Shown here: positions 19,183 through 32,449 of the stretch, one piece after another
How positions within the stretch are numbered: position 1 is the first letter of the stretch
How the letters are laid out: each line of letters starts with the position of its first letter
NCBI GenBank assembly: GCA_025667525.1
Contig: CM046882.1
Coordinates: forward strand, 216,612,592-216,676,591
Source: Glebionis coronaria
Lineage: Eukaryota > Streptophyta > Magnoliopsida > Asterales > Asteraceae
Direction: 5' to 3'
Length of the DNA: 64,000 nt
The notes under the pieces: model-generated
What the model was told of the DNA's origin: nothing
Database searches by the model: none
The model's input: only the letters and a program-made list of their open reading frames with translations
Translations under genes and position numbers: made by a program

Positions 19183-22100
19183 TGTAACACTCTCATTTTT
19201 CATATCGGTACAGCGGAAGGGTCTTTCAGAGTGTTACGGGATAGCACAATAACTCCAATCATAGACAACACATAAAAATGGTCGTACAAGGTTTAACAAA
19301 CATTCATTCGATAAAAAGTTTCAAAAGTGTACAACAGGTCCCAAATTATACAGGTCATTAAGTTTACAAAACACAGATCGAATGAACATTTTTAATATTA
19401 AGTGTGGGCCATCAGAGTCGATCTCCATCCGGATTACCTTCAAGCACCTGAGATAGAAAACATGCAAAAATCATATCAGCGAATGCCGAGTGATTTCATA
19501 GAGTTTAATGAAACCGTTATATAAAACAATCATTTACAATCATTTAAAATCAGAACACAAGTATAATATCGGAAGTAAGTCCACATATTTCTAGTCAGGC
19601 AATATATAAATCAAGCATACATCTGAAACTGTCCATGAGACCGTAGTCTCTATATTACCATGATAGGTAATATATTCATCGTTAATAGCGTCGTATCATA
19701 TCGGATATTTAGATTATACAAGTCGTATAGATTGAAGGATTATTATTAGCCGCATGACATTGTTACCTTACTGTGAAAACAGCGGGCCGCGAACCCGACA
19801 AACAATTTGCCCATCTAAGTTAGCGTGTCGTCACAAAAATCACGCTATGGAATCTTCTCATACATAAATTCGCTTACCAATCAATGTGGTACGACGGGGA
19901 TCAACCGTCAAGGCGCGAACTGGGGTGATCGTCCCCAAATAGTACTATCAAATGCATAAGCGTCTACCAAAACCCGGTAGTTCACAATTCATGCTAATGG
20001 GACTTGAAGTGACATAACCTAACTACTAATAATCCTTTTAGTCTCGAATATAGGGTCATAGCATCATTCGGGTCCATATCATTAAGCATACAATCGGGAC
20101 TACTTGTGTTCTATTTTTATAAAAATCTAGCATGTTATCTCCCTCGCGGGTTTACAAAACATTTTATAAAACATTTAAAAGAGTGCGAGGCTATGAACTC
20201 ACGTTGTTAATGAAAGGCGGATTATCGGCTACGGGCGTGCTTCGGTCACGGAAACCTATATAAATAATAATCGGTCTTAGACTCGGTCCAATGACTTTTA
20301 TCAAAATAACAATATACATATATATGATTATTGTACATATGATGATGATCAAGTGGGTTTATACATCCTTGTTTACTCAATTTAGTGTTTACGTTTTGGT
20401 AACGTTTTACTAGTTTGCTAGTCTTACCGATTTTACCTATTTTAAGTTCATTAAGTCTTTTATAAATTCTTTAACTTGTTTTTACCCATTTTATACCTAT
20501 ATGATCAGTATATATATCTTTCGTGTTGGGCCCAAATGGGTTAAGCCCAAATAATTCTTTTTACAAGTTTTTATCTTATTAAGTCTAATTATTAGTCCAA
20601 TAGGTTTAGTTAGCTCGTAAATGTCCGTAATTCTTATAGTTCGGGTTTTATCGGTTTTTACTTGTATTAGTTACTTATACAGCAGTATATGACTTTTATA
20701 AACTTTACATTAGACGGGTTTGGTCGTCTAAGTTTTATTTGACGAAAAACGTTAATTTCACGGCGATAGCCGAAAAAGTCGTAAAAATCAAGTTTATAGT
20801 TTTTATTATTTATAAATATTATTTTTACCACCATTTATCTAATTTACCCATTTAATTAACCTTTTATACATTTATATAAATAAGTTTTATAAGTTAGTGG
20901 GTTTATATTTTACATTTTATAAATTATAAAGTGAGTGCTTATATAATAATAATAAACATTATTTCAAAAATCTGATTTTTAACTTCATATTCACCATTTT
21001 TATCATATCTAGAGTTCTACAATGACTTAGAAGCTCATTTTTGTATGACAAATTCTTCATAATATGTGCTACATATAACTTAGTTATAGCTACAGCCCAT
21101 TTTTAGTCTAAGTTGCCTTAACAGTCCCTACAAAACTGTTTATTCAGATTGTACCACCTAACTTGTTTTGATCATATCTCACTCATTATTTTGATTCCAT
21201 TGCATGGCCAACTCTCACATGTGTATAACATCATCTACTTACTGTAAATAGATCAAACCATGCATTTTTATCAGTTCATCATTTAGTTATCTACTGTTTT
21301 TATACAGCCAACTAATTAGTCATGATTTTAGCTTCATTTCTTATGGTTATCATCATTTTTAAGCATGTTTATCAACACTTGATCCTCACACAACATTTTT
21401 ATCATCATATATACATCATATACATATACAAAATGAAAGAAAATAAATTTGTTCTTTACAAAATAATAAGAGAAAAATGTAGAGGATGATCTTCTTTACC
21501 AATCCAAGTGGATTTCTTGTTTTAGGAAGGCAAGAACTTGATGAACACAACAAGTATCTCCAAGACCATCAAATATCAAGATCATATGTTGGAAAATCAG
21601 CCCTAGGACACAAGCAAATCACCTCCAAAGATGTTTATATGGCCACCAAATGATCAAGGCTTCAAGGAAACACCTTAATAGGACTAGTAAACATGTGGTT
21701 TGTAGCTAGAAAAGATCAATGATGGGGTTTGTTGCTTTATTTGGGACGGCACAAGGGGTAAGTTGAGAGAGTTTTAGAGTGGATTGCATGGAAGAAATGT
21801 GAAGAATGAAAACAAGTTGCTTGTTTTTGTTTAGTGGTAAATGAGTTGGCTTAAAGTGTAAGCACAAGCTTACACTTGTGTAACTAGCTAAGACTTGATG
21901 CCACCTATGTGTGGTGGTGTCATCTTGCCATCCCATATAAGCTAGTGGGGTGGGGCAAAGTGTTTTGTCCCATCTAACTAGTTTACGGGTATTTCTCGAT
22001 TCTAGTTTTCTCGATTTGCGTGCCCTCGGGTCGTTTTACGAAAAACGTTTTTATAAATTATGAATCACCGTCACAAAACGAATCCAATAAAAATTGTCTC

Positions 22101-22292
22101 ATCAAAAACGGAGTTCAAAAACGTAAATACGTAATCCTAAGGTTTCCGGTTTAGTCGTAAAAGACGCCAAATTATGCACGTAAGCCCAAATTTAAATCCG
22201 TAAATTGTGAGTTCGTCAACCAACACAAAAATAAGTTTCAAAATATTATACGAGAAAATATTTCACTACCTGAAAATGTTAGATTTATCACA
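19183..22292 (-). repeat. Element D 3' LTR
   Basis: 3,110 bases, highly similar to 28666-31740, with scattered substitutions and small indels. No ORF of note. Confidence 0.93.
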
Positions 22293-22310
22293 GCTTTTCC
22301 TCCTAAAAGG
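22293..22310 (-). other. Element D polypurine tract
   Basis: Minus strand CCTTTTAGGAGGAAAAGC, directly next to the 3' LTR. Confidence 0.75.
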
Positions 22311-22333
22311 GATCAACGTCATCGTGATCCATT

Positions 22334-25300
22334 TCATTTGGATGTCCGTTTCTTATTGAAATCGAAGAGGTGCGGATATTTCTTCCACATTTCATCCTCT
22401 CGTTCCCAAGTATACTCCGGTCCATGCTTTGAATTCCATCGGATCTTGACAATAGGTATCCGACTTTGTTTCAGTTGCTTTATCTCACGGTCCATAACTT
22501 CTACGGGCTCTTCGATAAAATGCAACTTCCCATCTATTTGAACCTTACCTAACGGAATTTTCTCATCACTCACTGCTAGACATTTCTTCAGATTAGATAC
22601 ATGGAATGTGTTGTGAACACCATGAAGTTCTGGGGGTAACTCTAGTTTGTAAGCCACCGGACCTACTCTAGATAAAATCTTAATGGGTCCAATATAACGG
22701 GGATTCATTTTTCCTCGTTTTCCAAATCTTATAACGCCTTTCCATGGCGATACTTTCAACATTACTCGGTCACCCACTTCAAACTCCATTGGCTTCCGCT
22801 GCACATTTGCGTAACTTTTCTGTCTACTACAGGCAGTCAACAACCTCTTCTTAATTTGAACTATCATCTCCGTAGTCTCCCGGATCAATTCCGGTCCCGT
22901 GAGCTGGGTATCCCCAACTTCACTCCAACATACAGGAGATCTACACTTCCTACCATACAAAGCTTCAAACGGTGCAGCCTTAATACTAGAATGGTAACTA
23001 TTGTTATACGAAAACTCTGCTAACGTCAAATGTTTATCCCAATTCTTACCAAAGTCTAACACACAAGCTCTCAACATATCTTCCAGTGTTTGTATCGTCC
23101 TTTCACTCTGCCCATCAGTCTGGGGGTGATAAGCAGTGCTCATGTCGAGATTCGTTCCCAAAGATCTTTGGAGAGATTTCCAAAAATTCGATGCGAATCT
23201 AGGATCTCGATCTGAAATGATCGATACAGGCACTCCATGCTTGCATACAACATTATCAAGGTATATTCGAGTCAGCTTCTCCAGTGAGAACTGCTCCTTA
23301 ACCGGAATGAAGTGTGCTGATTTGGTTAGTCTATCGACAATAACCCAAATCGAATTGTTTCCAGTTGATGTTCTAGGAAGCTTGGTGATAAAGTCCATTG
23401 TAATTCGCTCCCACTTCCATTCAGGAATCTTTGGTTGTTGAAGTAGTCCTGATGGCTTTTGATGTTCCGCTTTAACTCTAGCACAAGTCAAGCATTGAAG
23501 AACATACATAGCTATGTCAGCTTTCATATTCGGCCACCAGTACAACTTCTTCAAATCATGGTACATCTTATCAGATCCCGGATGAATGGAATACTTAGAT
23601 TTATGGGATTCTAACATAATCAAATCTCTTAAGCCTCCAAACTTAGGTATCCACATACGACCTCTTAAACATTTCACTCCATCAGCTCTAACCTCTAAAG
23701 GATCTCCTTCTCCTCGGAACCCTTCATTAACAAAATTCTCCTTCTTACAAGATTCTATTTGCGCATTTCTAATTTGATCAGGCAAATTATTGTGCACGGT
23801 CAAGACTAGAGAACGCACCCTGATAGGCTCTCTATCTTTCCTACTCAACGCATCAGCAACAACATTGGCTTTTCCTGGGTGATACTTTATATCACAATCA
23901 TAATCACTTAACAACTCTATCCATCTTCGTTGCCTCATGTTCAATTCCTTCTGATCGAGAATATACTGTAGGCTTTTGTGATCGGTGAATACCGTACACT
24001 TGGTGCCATACAGATAATGTCTCCACAACCTAAGAGCAAAGACCACAGCTCCTAACTCAAGATCATGAGTAGTATAATTCTCCTCATTCTTCCTTAATTG
24101 CCTAGAAGCATAAGCTATCACTTTCTCTCTCTGCATCAAAACAGCTCCATAACCTCTAAGAGATGCATCACAATATACTACAAAATCTTCACTCCCGTCG
24201 GGTAATGATAAGATTGGCGCACTACATAATTTTTGCTTCAATGTCTGAAATGCTCCATTTTCATCACTTCCCCAAACGAAAGGTTTATTCTTCTGCGTAA
24301 GCTTAGTCAAGGGTTTAGCTATCAAAGAAAATTCTTTAATGAATCGCCTATAATAGCCAGCCAATCCTAAGAACTGTCGCACTTCCGTTGGCGTTGTCGG
24401 TGCAGACCAATTCTTAATAGCTTCAACCTTTGCAGGATCAACATGAATTCCATCTCTATTAATCACATGACCAAGAAATTGCACATAATCTAACCAGAAA
24501 TCACACTTCGAAAACTTAGCATACAACCTTTCATCCTTCAACAACTTCAAAACAATCCTCAAATGTTCTCTATGCTCATCTTCATTCTTAGAATAGATTA
24601 GAATATCGTCAATAAACACAATCACAAATTTATCCAAGTAGGGCTTGCACACTCGATTCATTAAATCCATGAAAACCGCAGGTGCGTTAGTTAACCCAAA
24701 TGGCATTACTTGAAATTCATAGTGTCCATAACGAGTTCTAAATGCAGTTATAGGAATATCTTCTTCACGGACGCGAAGTTGGTGATATCCTGACCGCAAA
24801 TCTATCTTAGAATACACACTAGATCCTTGCAGTTGATCAAACAAATCATCAATCCTAGGTAAAGGATATCGATTTTTAATTGTCAACTTATTCAGTCCCC
24901 TATAATCAATGCACATACGAAAAGATCCATCCTTCTTCTTAACGAACAAGACTGGAGCTCCCCAAGGCGACGAGCTCGGTCGAATAAAACCTTTATCAGA
25001 CAACTCCTTAAGTTGCTCAGATAACTCCTTTAATTCAGAAGGGGCTAATCGGTAAGGCGCACGTGCCACCGGTGCAGCACCAGGAATTAAATCGATTCGA
25101 AACTCTACTTGCCTTATCGGTGGAAGTCCCGGTAAATCTTTAGGAAATACCTCAGGAAATTCACAAATAATAGGTACATCTTCCAATCGTTTCTCCCTAG
25201 ACTCATTCCCGGTCACTTGAGCTAAGAATAACTCACAACCGTTCCTGATGTACTTTTGGACTTTAATACATGAAACGATTTTCAAACGGGATTCACCTCG

Positions 25301-26932
25301 ACTACCATCAATTACTAACGTCCTATTCCTAAGAGGAATCTTAACCTTCTTCTCTTCACATAAAATAGTAGCATTATTTAACGACAACCAATCCATACCA
25401 ATAATAATATCAAAACTAACTAATTCTATCAACATCAAATCAATCGGAAAGGAATGGTTCAAGAGATTTAGAGAGCATCCTTCTAATAGCTTATTAGTTT
25501 TCACTAATTTACCATCAGCCAATTCCACCTCGTAACTGGTACTTATCTCAACTGGTTCAATATCAATAAGGGCACTAAATTTAGTGGATACAAAACTCCT
25601 ATCGGCACCCGAATCGAATAAAGCAACAGCATAATGATTGTTGAGTAAAAACGTACCGGTAACGACATTCGGATCCTCTTTCTTCACCTCAACTGTTCCA
25701 AGTTGGTAGATACCACACTGGGGGTTTCTTCCAGGTACAATCGCTTTCAACTTGGGGCATTCCGATTTCTTATGACCTTCTTCATTACAGTTGAAGCAAA
25801 TCGTTCCCTTCTTACACCTTTCAACCTTGTGTCCAAGCTTTCCGCAATTTCGGCACTTCCAGCAGTCGCCAGGATGCCTCTTGTTGCCATACTTAGGACA
25901 TCTATCATCGTTGCGCGGTGCATTGTTGGTAAGAGCATTTGCATTCCCCTTTCTCTTTTTCTGACGGCGATTGAAATTCTTCCTATTATCACCTCTATCT
26001 ACACGCTCACCGTCTCCCTTTCTTTTCTCACCAACACGGGCTTCATCTTCCTTATCCTGAATTATCTGTCCAATGAGTTGGTAAGCCATTCGAACAACAT
26101 CATCAATGGTCAGTGGTTTAGATGATGTCACGTCCCCCCGGATATTCCTGGTCAACCCTTTCACATATTGCTCAATTCGGATCTCTTCGGGTTCAACCAA
26201 TCGAGGACATAGCAAGGCCAACTCATGGAATCGATTCGTGTAACTATCAATGTCCACACCTTTCATTCTCAGATGAATCAACTCTTGTTCTAACCTAATG
26301 ATCACACTACGAGGACAAAACTCCAAAGTCATCCACTTCTTAATTTCAGCCCAAGGAGTAGCATTAGCAGCATCAAGACCCATGAAAGCAATTCTCCCGT
26401 TCCACCAAGTCAACGCACGACCTTTAAGAGTAGCCACAGCAAAAGTCACCTTATCTTCCTCCTTACACTTACTAATCCTAAACACCGATTCAATCTTCTC
26501 GATCCACTGGCTTAGTCCTACAGCACCTTCAGTTCCATTAAAAGGTAGAGGTTCACACTTCATGAACGTCACATAAGTACAGCCACCAACTTCAGGTGCA
26601 TTCGTTCCAAGTCCTCCTACATTTCCTCCAGCATTAGCATTCACATTATTAGTATTCACATTCACATTAGTACCGCCAATTCCACTACCGCCAGCTCCAC
26701 TACCGCCAGCTCCACTACCGCCAGCTCCACTACCGCCAGCTCCACTACCGCCAGCTCCACTACCGCCAGCTTCATTACCGCCAGCTCCACTACCGCCAGC
26801 TCCACTACCGCCAGCTCCACTACCGCCAGCTTCATTTCTAGCATTTGCCATAAATTCTGTCATAGATGCGGTAACTTGCTCCGTAATAATCCTACGTACA
26901 TCATCCTCAGTCACAGCCTTCTTGGGCGGCAT
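22334..26932 (-). CDS. Element D gag-pol polyprotein with chromodomain (intact)
   Basis: The frame opens at 26968. I choose the ATG at 26932 ([11 protein letters not shown]), the usual start of this family. Positions below count from 26968. A GGSGA repeat lies at about 48-95, gag at 125-300, and two zinc knuckles at about 368 and 388 ([28 protein letters not shown]). The protease DSGAD is at 448. The RT has FIDDILIYS at about 783 and RNase H has VYCDAS at about 929. The integrase has MDFITKL at about 1188, SDRDPRF at 1249 and GQSERTIQ at 1284, giving the DDE triad. The chromodomain at 1485-1540 has [12 protein letters not shown] and YTWEREDEM. All enzymes and catalytic residues are present with no stop. 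The chromodomain would steer integration to heterochromatin. Confidence 0.95.
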   Translation of the reverse strand: MPPKKAVTEDDVRRIITEQVTASMTEFMANARNEAGGSGAGGSGAGGSGAGGNEAGGSGAGGSGAGGSGAGGSGAGGSGAGGSGIGGTNVNVNTNNVNANAGGNVGGLGTNAPEVGGCTYVTFMKCEPLPFNGTEGAVGLSQWIEKIESVFRISKCKEEDKVTFAVATLKGRALTWWNGRIAFMGLDAANATPWAEIKKWMTLEFCPRSVIIRLEQELIHLRMKGVDIDSYTNRFHELALLCPRLVEPEEIRIEQYVKGLTRNIRGDVTSSKPLTIDDVVRMAYQLIGQIIQDKEDEARVGEKRKGDGERVDRGDNRKNFNRRQKKRKGNANALTNNAPRNDDRCPKYGNKRHPGDCWKCRNCGKLGHKVERCKKGTICFNCNEEGHKKSECPKLKAIVPGRNPQCGIYQLGTVEVKKEDPNVVTGTFLLNNHYAVALFDSGADRSFVSTKFSALIDIEPVEISTSYEVELADGKLVKTNKLLEGCSLNLLNHSFPIDLMLIELVSFDIIIGMDWLSLNNATILCEEKKVKIPLRNRTLVIDGSRGESRLKIVSCIKVQKYIRNGCELFLAQVTGNESREKRLEDVPIICEFPEVFPKDLPGLPPIRQVEFRIDLIPGAAPVARAPYRLAPSELKELSEQLKELSDKGFIRPSSSPWGAPVLFVKKKDGSFRMCIDYRGLNKLTIKNRYPLPRIDDLFDQLQGSSVYSKIDLRSGYHQLRVREEDIPITAFRTRYGHYEFQVMPFGLTNAPAVFMDLMNRVCKPYLDKFVIVFIDDILIYSKNEDEHREHLRIVLKLLKDERLYAKFSKCDFWLDYVQFLGHVINRDGIHVDPAKVEAIKNWSAPTTPTEVRQFLGLAGYYRRFIKEFSLIAKPLTKLTQKNKPFVWGSDENGAFQTLKQKLCSAPILSLPDGSEDFVVYCDASLRGYGAVLMQREKVIAYASRQLRKNEENYTTHDLELGAVVFALRLWRHYLYGTKCTVFTDHKSLQYILDQKELNMRQRRWIELLSDYDCDIKYHPGKANVVADALSRKDREPIRVRSLVLTVHNNLPDQIRNAQIESCKKENFVNEGFRGEGDPLEVRADGVKCLRGRMWIPKFGGLRDLIMLESHKSKYSIHPGSDKMYHDLKKLYWWPNMKADIAMYVLQCLTCARVKAEHQKPSGLLQQPKIPEWKWERITMDFITKLPRTSTGNNSIWVIVDRLTKSAHFIPVKEQFSLEKLTRIYLDNVVCKHGVPVSIISDRDPRFASNFWKSLQRSLGTNLDMSTAYHPQTDGQSERTIQTLEDMLRACVLDFGKNWDKHLTLAEFSYNNSYHSSIKAAPFEALYGRKCRSPVCWSEVGDTQLTGPELIRETTEMIVQIKKRLLTACSRQKSYANVQRKPMEFEVGDRVMLKVSPWKGVIRFGKRGKMNPRYIGPIKILSRVGPVAYKLELPPELHGVHNTFHVSNLKKCLAVSDEKIPLGKVQIDGKLHFIEEPVEVMDREIKQLKQSRIPIVKIRWNSKHGPEYTWEREDEMWKKYPHLFDFNKKRTSK
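26683..26834. repeat. 15-base tandem repeat in D gag N-terminus
   Basis: About ten units of ACTACCGCCAGCTCC, coding for GGSGA on the minus strand, with two units changed to GGNEA or GGNEA-like. Likely variable in copy number between copies. Confidence 0.9.
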
Positions 26933-27218
26933 AGTTCTATAATTCCACAATTTCAAAGCATTAAGCATTCACCCAACAAAGGATTCATATAATATGGATC
27001 AAATTCATAATCAAGATACAAATAAGGCACAATATGGAATTCAAGACAAGATACATATTTCATTCGATCTGAAACAAAAGTATTGTCTTAGTACATCCAT
27101 ATCAAAGTTCTAGCACTATATACACTCAAAATACGTGCCAAGTCTACTACTAACAAGCCGGTTCAGTCAAAGCTACAAACACAAAAGATATAAAGGTCAC
27201 TACTAAACACAGACTGGT

Positions 27219-28381
27219 CTACTGAGAACCGCCAGATGGTCCATCATCCATCGTTTTCTGGATCTTCGTCGGACGATCACTAGACACATCTTCAGCTGGG
27301 CGCTTACGGATTACTCCTCTTTCAACCATGTCGGCATAAAATCTACTGTTCCAACCCACAGATATATTCAACTCCTTTTCGGCTTTCTCACGCATCGCAC
27401 GAGCCACACTCAACTGAATCTCCATAGAATTCACCTTTCTCTTCATAGCAGCATACTCACCACTTTCCAACACCGATAACCTCCTAAAAGCCTCATTCAA
27501 ACCACGTTCTACATCACTCAAATCCAAACTAATCAATTCTCGCTCTTTCTCACCAACCTTAGTATTCGACTCCAAATAAGCAACCTGAGTCTGAACAACA
27601 CCCAATCCAACCTCTGTCACACATCTCTTAACACGGGAAGCATCTAGATCACGTCTCAAGCCCCATGGTGCAAGACCATCAATATGAGTAGCCTCTCGAG
27701 CACTAGACGACTCTCCTATTTCACGTCTACGAGTATCAATACCATCAGTACCGTCAGGTGCATCGTCATCCTCATCCTCCTCTGATTCAGAATCAGATTC
27801 AGACGATTCAGACATTTCGTCCCTAGGTAACTCATCCTCGGAATCAGACAAACAAACTGGTGGGGCAAAGGCTCGCCCTCTGGAACATCATACGGATAAA
27901 TAAGCTCAGCTTCCTCATCGTCATCAACCTCAACATCTATACCTACGTCTTCCTCGACATCCTCGTCGTCAATCTCATCATCTAACTCATCTAACCCAAT
28001 CTCATCATCATTCTCAATATCAGCATTCTCAATATCCACGTCCTCATTACCCACATTATCAATATCCACATTCTCATTACCCACATTCTCAATATCCACA
28101 TTCTCATTACCCACATTCTCAATATCCACATTCTCATTACCCACATTCTCAATATCCACATTCTCATTACCCACATTCTCATTATCCACATTCTCAATCT
28201 CATTCTCTACTAAGTCAACCTGAGGGGCAATCTGATCTCCTAGTCCTAACTCGGGCTCGGGATCCTCAAATGGTTCCTCCTCATCATCAATATCAAAATC
28301 TACTAAGTCTAAATAAGGATCATCTTCTATATTAGGTTCGGGAATAGCATGGTTTTCTACAGGAATATTAGGGTCAGCCAT
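27219..28381 (-). pseudogene. Element D upstream ORF (acidic, coiled coil), frameshifted
   Basis: This ORF lies between the primer site and gag, in the sense direction. The ATG at 28381 (MADPNIPVENH) opens a very acidic region with about six repeats of a ten-residue NENVDIENVG unit. Near 27855 the frame shifts by one base and continues as SDSEDELPRDEMSESSESD. A region with predicted helical character follows (about 27620-27330) and a basic KRPAEDVSSDRPTKIQK end. Similar ORFs precede gag in Asteraceae Tekay-like elements as I recall, with unknown function. The split may be a real programmed event or a mutation; the sequence cannot tell. It is not an enzyme by any motif I can see. Confidence 0.65.
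28040..28198. repeat. 30-base tandem repeat in D upstream ORF
   Basis: Five to six units of CATTCTCATTACCCACATTC plus TCAATATCCA, in frame, giving repeating Asn-Glu-Asn-Val and Asp-Ile-Glu-Asn-Val words. Confidence 0.88.
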
Positions 28382-28650
28382 GACAATCTGCATTTATATA
28401 TATTTATCTCGTATTAGGATAACATACTAGTTAAACAATTACATAATGAAATCACGATATATACATATATATAAATTAATTTATATATATCAAAATATAT
28501 ATCTTCTTAATAAGGCTTGTTGGTAACGTCGTAGATCTCTGGCACCGTTATAGTCAAAAGATTTTTTCAAATATTTTCTTAAATGTTCATTGTCAAAAGA
28601 TTTTTGTTCAAAACCTTGGTTTTTAAAATCTTTTGTTCTCTATAACGAGA

Positions 28651-28662
28651 GCTCTGGTACCA
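28651..28662 (-). other. Element D primer binding site
   Basis: Minus strand TGGTACCAGAGC, one base from the initiator-Met tRNA complement, three bases from the LTR. Confidence 0.85.
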
Positions 28663-28665
28663 AAC

Positions 28666-31600
28666 TGTAACACTCTCATTTTTCGTATCGGTACAGCGGA
28701 AGGGTCTTTCAGAGTGTTACGGGATAGCACAATAACTCCAATCATAGACAACACATAAAAATGGTCGTACAAGGTTTAACAAACATTCATTCGATAAAAA
28801 GTTTCAAAAGTGTACAACAGGTCCCAAATTATACAGGTCATTAAGTTTACAAAACACATATCGAATGAACATTTTTAATATTAAGTGTGGGCCATCAGAG
28901 TCGATCTCCATCCGGATTACCTTCAAGCACCTGAGATAGAAAACATGCAAAAATCATATCAGCGAATGCCGAGTGAATTCATAGAGTTTAATGAAAACCG
29001 TTATATAAAACAATCATTTACTATCATTTAAAATCAGAACACAAGTATAATATCGGAAGTAAGTCCACATATTGCTAGTCAGGCAATATATAAATCAAGC
29101 ATACATCTGAAACCGTCCATGAGACCGTAGTCTCTATATTACCATGATAGGTAATATATTCTTAATAGCGTCGTATCATATCGGATATTTAGATTATACA
29201 AGTCGTATAGATTGTAGGATTATTATTAGCCGCATGACTTTGTTACCTTACTGTGAAAACAGCGGGCCGCGAACCCGACAAACAATTTGCCCATCTAAGT
29301 TAGCGTGTCGTCACAAAAATCACGCTATGGAATCTTCTCATACATAAATTCGCTTACCAATCAATGTGGTACGACGGGGATCAACCGTCAAGGCGCGAAC
29401 TGGGGTGATCATCCCCAAATAGTACTATCAAATGCATAAGCGTCTACCAAAACCCGGTAGTTCACAATTCATGCTAATGGGAATTGAAGTGACATAACCT
29501 AACTACTAATAATCCTTTTAGTCTCGAATATAGGGTCATAGCATCATTCGGGTCCATATCATTAAGCATACAATCGGGAGTACTTGTGTTCTATTTTTAT
29601 AAAAATCTAGCATGTTATCTCCCTCGCGGGTTTACAAATCATTTTATAAAACATTTAAAAGAGTGCGAGGCTATGAACTCACGTTGTTAATGAAAGGCGG
29701 ATTATCGGCTACGGGCGTGCTTCGGTCACGGAAACCTATATAAATAATAATCGGTCTTAGACTCGGTCCAATGACTTTTATCAAAATAACAATATACATA
29801 TATATGATTATTGTACATATGATGATGATCAAGTGGGTTTATACATCCTTGTTTACTCAATTTAGTGTTTACGTTTTGGTAACGTTTTACTAGTTTGCTA
29901 GTCTTACCGATTTTACCTATTTTAAGTTCATTAAGTCTTTTATAAATTCTTTAACTTGTTTTTACCCATTTTATACCTATATGATCAGTATATATATCTT
30001 TCATGTTGGGCCCAAATGGGTTAAGCCCTAATAATTATTTTTACAAGTTTTTATCTTATTAAGTCTAATTATTAGTCCAATAGGTTTAGTTAGCTCGTAA
30101 ATGTCCGTAATTCTTATAGTTCGGGTTTTATCGGTTTTTACTTGTATTAGTTACTTATACATCAGTATATGACTTTTATAAACTTTACATTAGACGGGTT
30201 TGGTCGTCTAAGTTTTATTTGACGAAAAACGTTAATTTCACGGCGATAGCCGAAAAAGTCGTAAAAATCAAGTTTATAGTTTTTATTATTTATAAATATT
30301 ATTTTTACCACCATTTATATAATTTACCCATTTAATTAACCTTTTATACATTTATATAAATAAGTTTTATAAGTTAGTGGGTTTATATTTTACATTTTAT
30401 AATTTATAAAGTGAGTGCTTATATAATAATAATAAACATTATTTCCAAAATCTGATTTTTAACTTCATATTCACCATTTTTATCATATCTAGAGTTCTAC
30501 AATGACATAGAAGCTCATTTTTGGATGACAAATTCTTCATAATATGTGCTACATATAACTTAGTTATAGCTACTGCACATTTTGAGTCTAAGTTGCCTTA
30601 ACAGTCCCTACAAAACTGCTTATTCAGATTGTACCACCTAACTTGTTTTGATCATATCTCACTCATTATTTTGATTCCATTGCATGTCCAACTCTCACAT
30701 GTGTATAACATCATCTACTTACTGTAAATAGATCAAACCATGCATTTTTTATCAGTTCATCATTTAGTTATCTACTGTTTTTATACAGCCAACTAACTAG
30801 TCATGATTTAAGCATGTTTATCAACACTTGATCCCCACACAACATTTTTATCATCATATATACATCATATACATATACAAAATGAAAGAAAATACATTTG
30901 TTCTTTACAAAATAATAAGAGAAAAATGTAGAGGATGATCTTCTTTACCAATCCAAGTGGATTTCTTGTTTTAGGAAGGCAAGAACTTGATGAACACAAC
31001 AAGTATCTCCAAGACCATCAAATATCAAGATCATATGTTGGAAAATCAGCCCTAGGACACAAGCAAATCACCTCCAAAGATGTTTATATGGCCACCAAAT
31101 GATCAAGGCTTCAAGGAAACACCTTAATAGGACTAGTAAACATGTGGTTTGTAGCTAGAAAAGATCAATGATGGGGTTTGTTGCTTTATTTGGGACGGCA
31201 CAAGGGGTAAGTTGATAGAGTTTTAGAGTGGATTGCATGGAAGAAATGTGAAGAATGAAAACAAGTTGCTTGTTTTTGTTTAGTGGTAAATGAGTTGGCT
31301 TAAAGTGTAAGCACAAGCTTACACTTGTGTAACTAGCTAAGACTTGATGCCACCTATGTGTGGTGGTGTCATCTTGCCGTCCCATATAAGCTAGTGGGGT
31401 GGGGCAAAGTGTTTTGTCCCATCTCACTAGTTTACGGGTATTTCTCGATTCTAGTTTTCTCGATTTGCGTGCCCTCGGGTCGTTTTACGAAAAACGTTTT
31501 ATAAATTATGAATCACCGTCACAAAACGAATCCAATAAAAATTGTCTCATCAAAAACGGAGTTCAAAAACGTAAATACGTAATCCTAAGGTTTCCGGTTT

Positions 31601-31740
31601 AGTCGTAAAAGACGCCAAATTATGCACGTAAGCCCAAATTTAAATCCGTAAATTGTGAGTTCGTCAACCAACACAAAAATAAGTTTCAAAATATTATACG
31701 AGAAAATATTTCACTACCTGAAAATGTTAGATTTGTCATA
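28666..31740 (-). repeat. Element D 5' LTR
   Basis: 3,075 bases, paired with 19183-22292. It has a deletion of about 35 bases near 30809. Confidence 0.93.
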
Positions 31741-32449
31741 GGTGCAGCAAAATCTGATCGTATGATTGGTAAAGACTTTGAGTCTACTACTGCTGATGCT
31801 ACTGCTGCTGGAAAGGTCAAGGTTGAATCTTCTTCTGGTGTCCCTTCACCTCGTCGGTCTTTTAGAGAGAAGAAGGCTAGACGTGGTAAGTCTGTTCCGT
31901 TTGAGAAGCGAGCTCCTGCAAATCTCATTGATGCTGCTTCAGATAGTGAGACAGAGTTACACATGGGTAAGGGTTGGATTGTCGCTTAGGAGGTTAGGTG
32001 TTCCCCTATTGTTCGTGATACATTCACTCATAAGATTACAACCAGTGATGGTTATGCTCGCTATGTCTCGGGATTGCAAAACATTTTGACATGGGTGGAC
32101 CGTCGTGATCTTATGTCGTTATATGGTTTGATGGATGCTGAGATTCCTCAATCTCTAAGTGAGTTGCCCAACTGGCCTGGCTTGACTCTCTGGGGTGATT
32201 TGAAGCTGATGCTATATTCCCCTCCTGATGCTCCTCATTATGGTGTATGGAAAGATCAACCTCTATGGGTGATCAAGAAGTGGAAACTTTATGCTGGTTA
32301 TGGGGTTCATGTGTTGGAGCTTGAGACTGGTGATGTGGTGTTTATGCTTACGGATATGGAGTATCCATTGATGATTGCTACCATGGAGGCTATGCTGGAT
32401 TGTCATCTGCAGATATCTAATGCTCCTTCTGGGAATGAGTCTACCATGG
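31741..32449 (+). pseudogene. Element C third ORF, C-terminal segment, cut by E
   Basis: This resumes the C protein after D with GAAKSDRMIGKDFEST, then KARRGKSVPFEKRAPANLIDAASDSE. A conserved domain follows with WVDRRDLMSLYG, WPGLTLWGDLKLML, WKDQPLWVIKKWKLYAGYGVHVL and YPLMIATMEAML. An in-frame TAG at 31987-31989 interrupts it, and the frame runs into the E LTR at 32450 after NAPSGNESTM. The E copy of the same domain (33895-34650) is about two thirds identical by eye. This end domain is the best-conserved part of the third ORF, but I know no function for it. Confidence 0.8.

Larger units (their letters stand above)
19183..31740 (-). mobile_element. Element D: complete Ty3/Gypsy Tekay-type chromovirus
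   Basis: The LTRs are 19183-22292 (3,110 bases) and 28666-31740 (3,075 bases). They start TGTAACACTC and end TTTATCACA or TTTGTCATA, and are flanked by the TSD GGTGC (19178-19182 and 31741-31745). The primer site beside the right LTR sets minus-strand orientation. The internal region has an upstream acidic ORF and an intact gag-pol with C-terminal chromodomain. The length difference between LTRs is mostly a gap of about 35 bases near 30809 in the right copy. The last base pair of the right LTR reads TA instead of CA. Confidence 0.93.

Noticed and set aside
25703..26125. 140-residue plus-strand ORF opposite D gag
   Set aside because: Shadow of the intact D polyprotein on the other strand; no promoter or family match.
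22338..26968. A host plant gene hidden in the large ORFs
   Set aside because: Every long ORF is explained by a retrotransposon family or lies within defined element boundaries.
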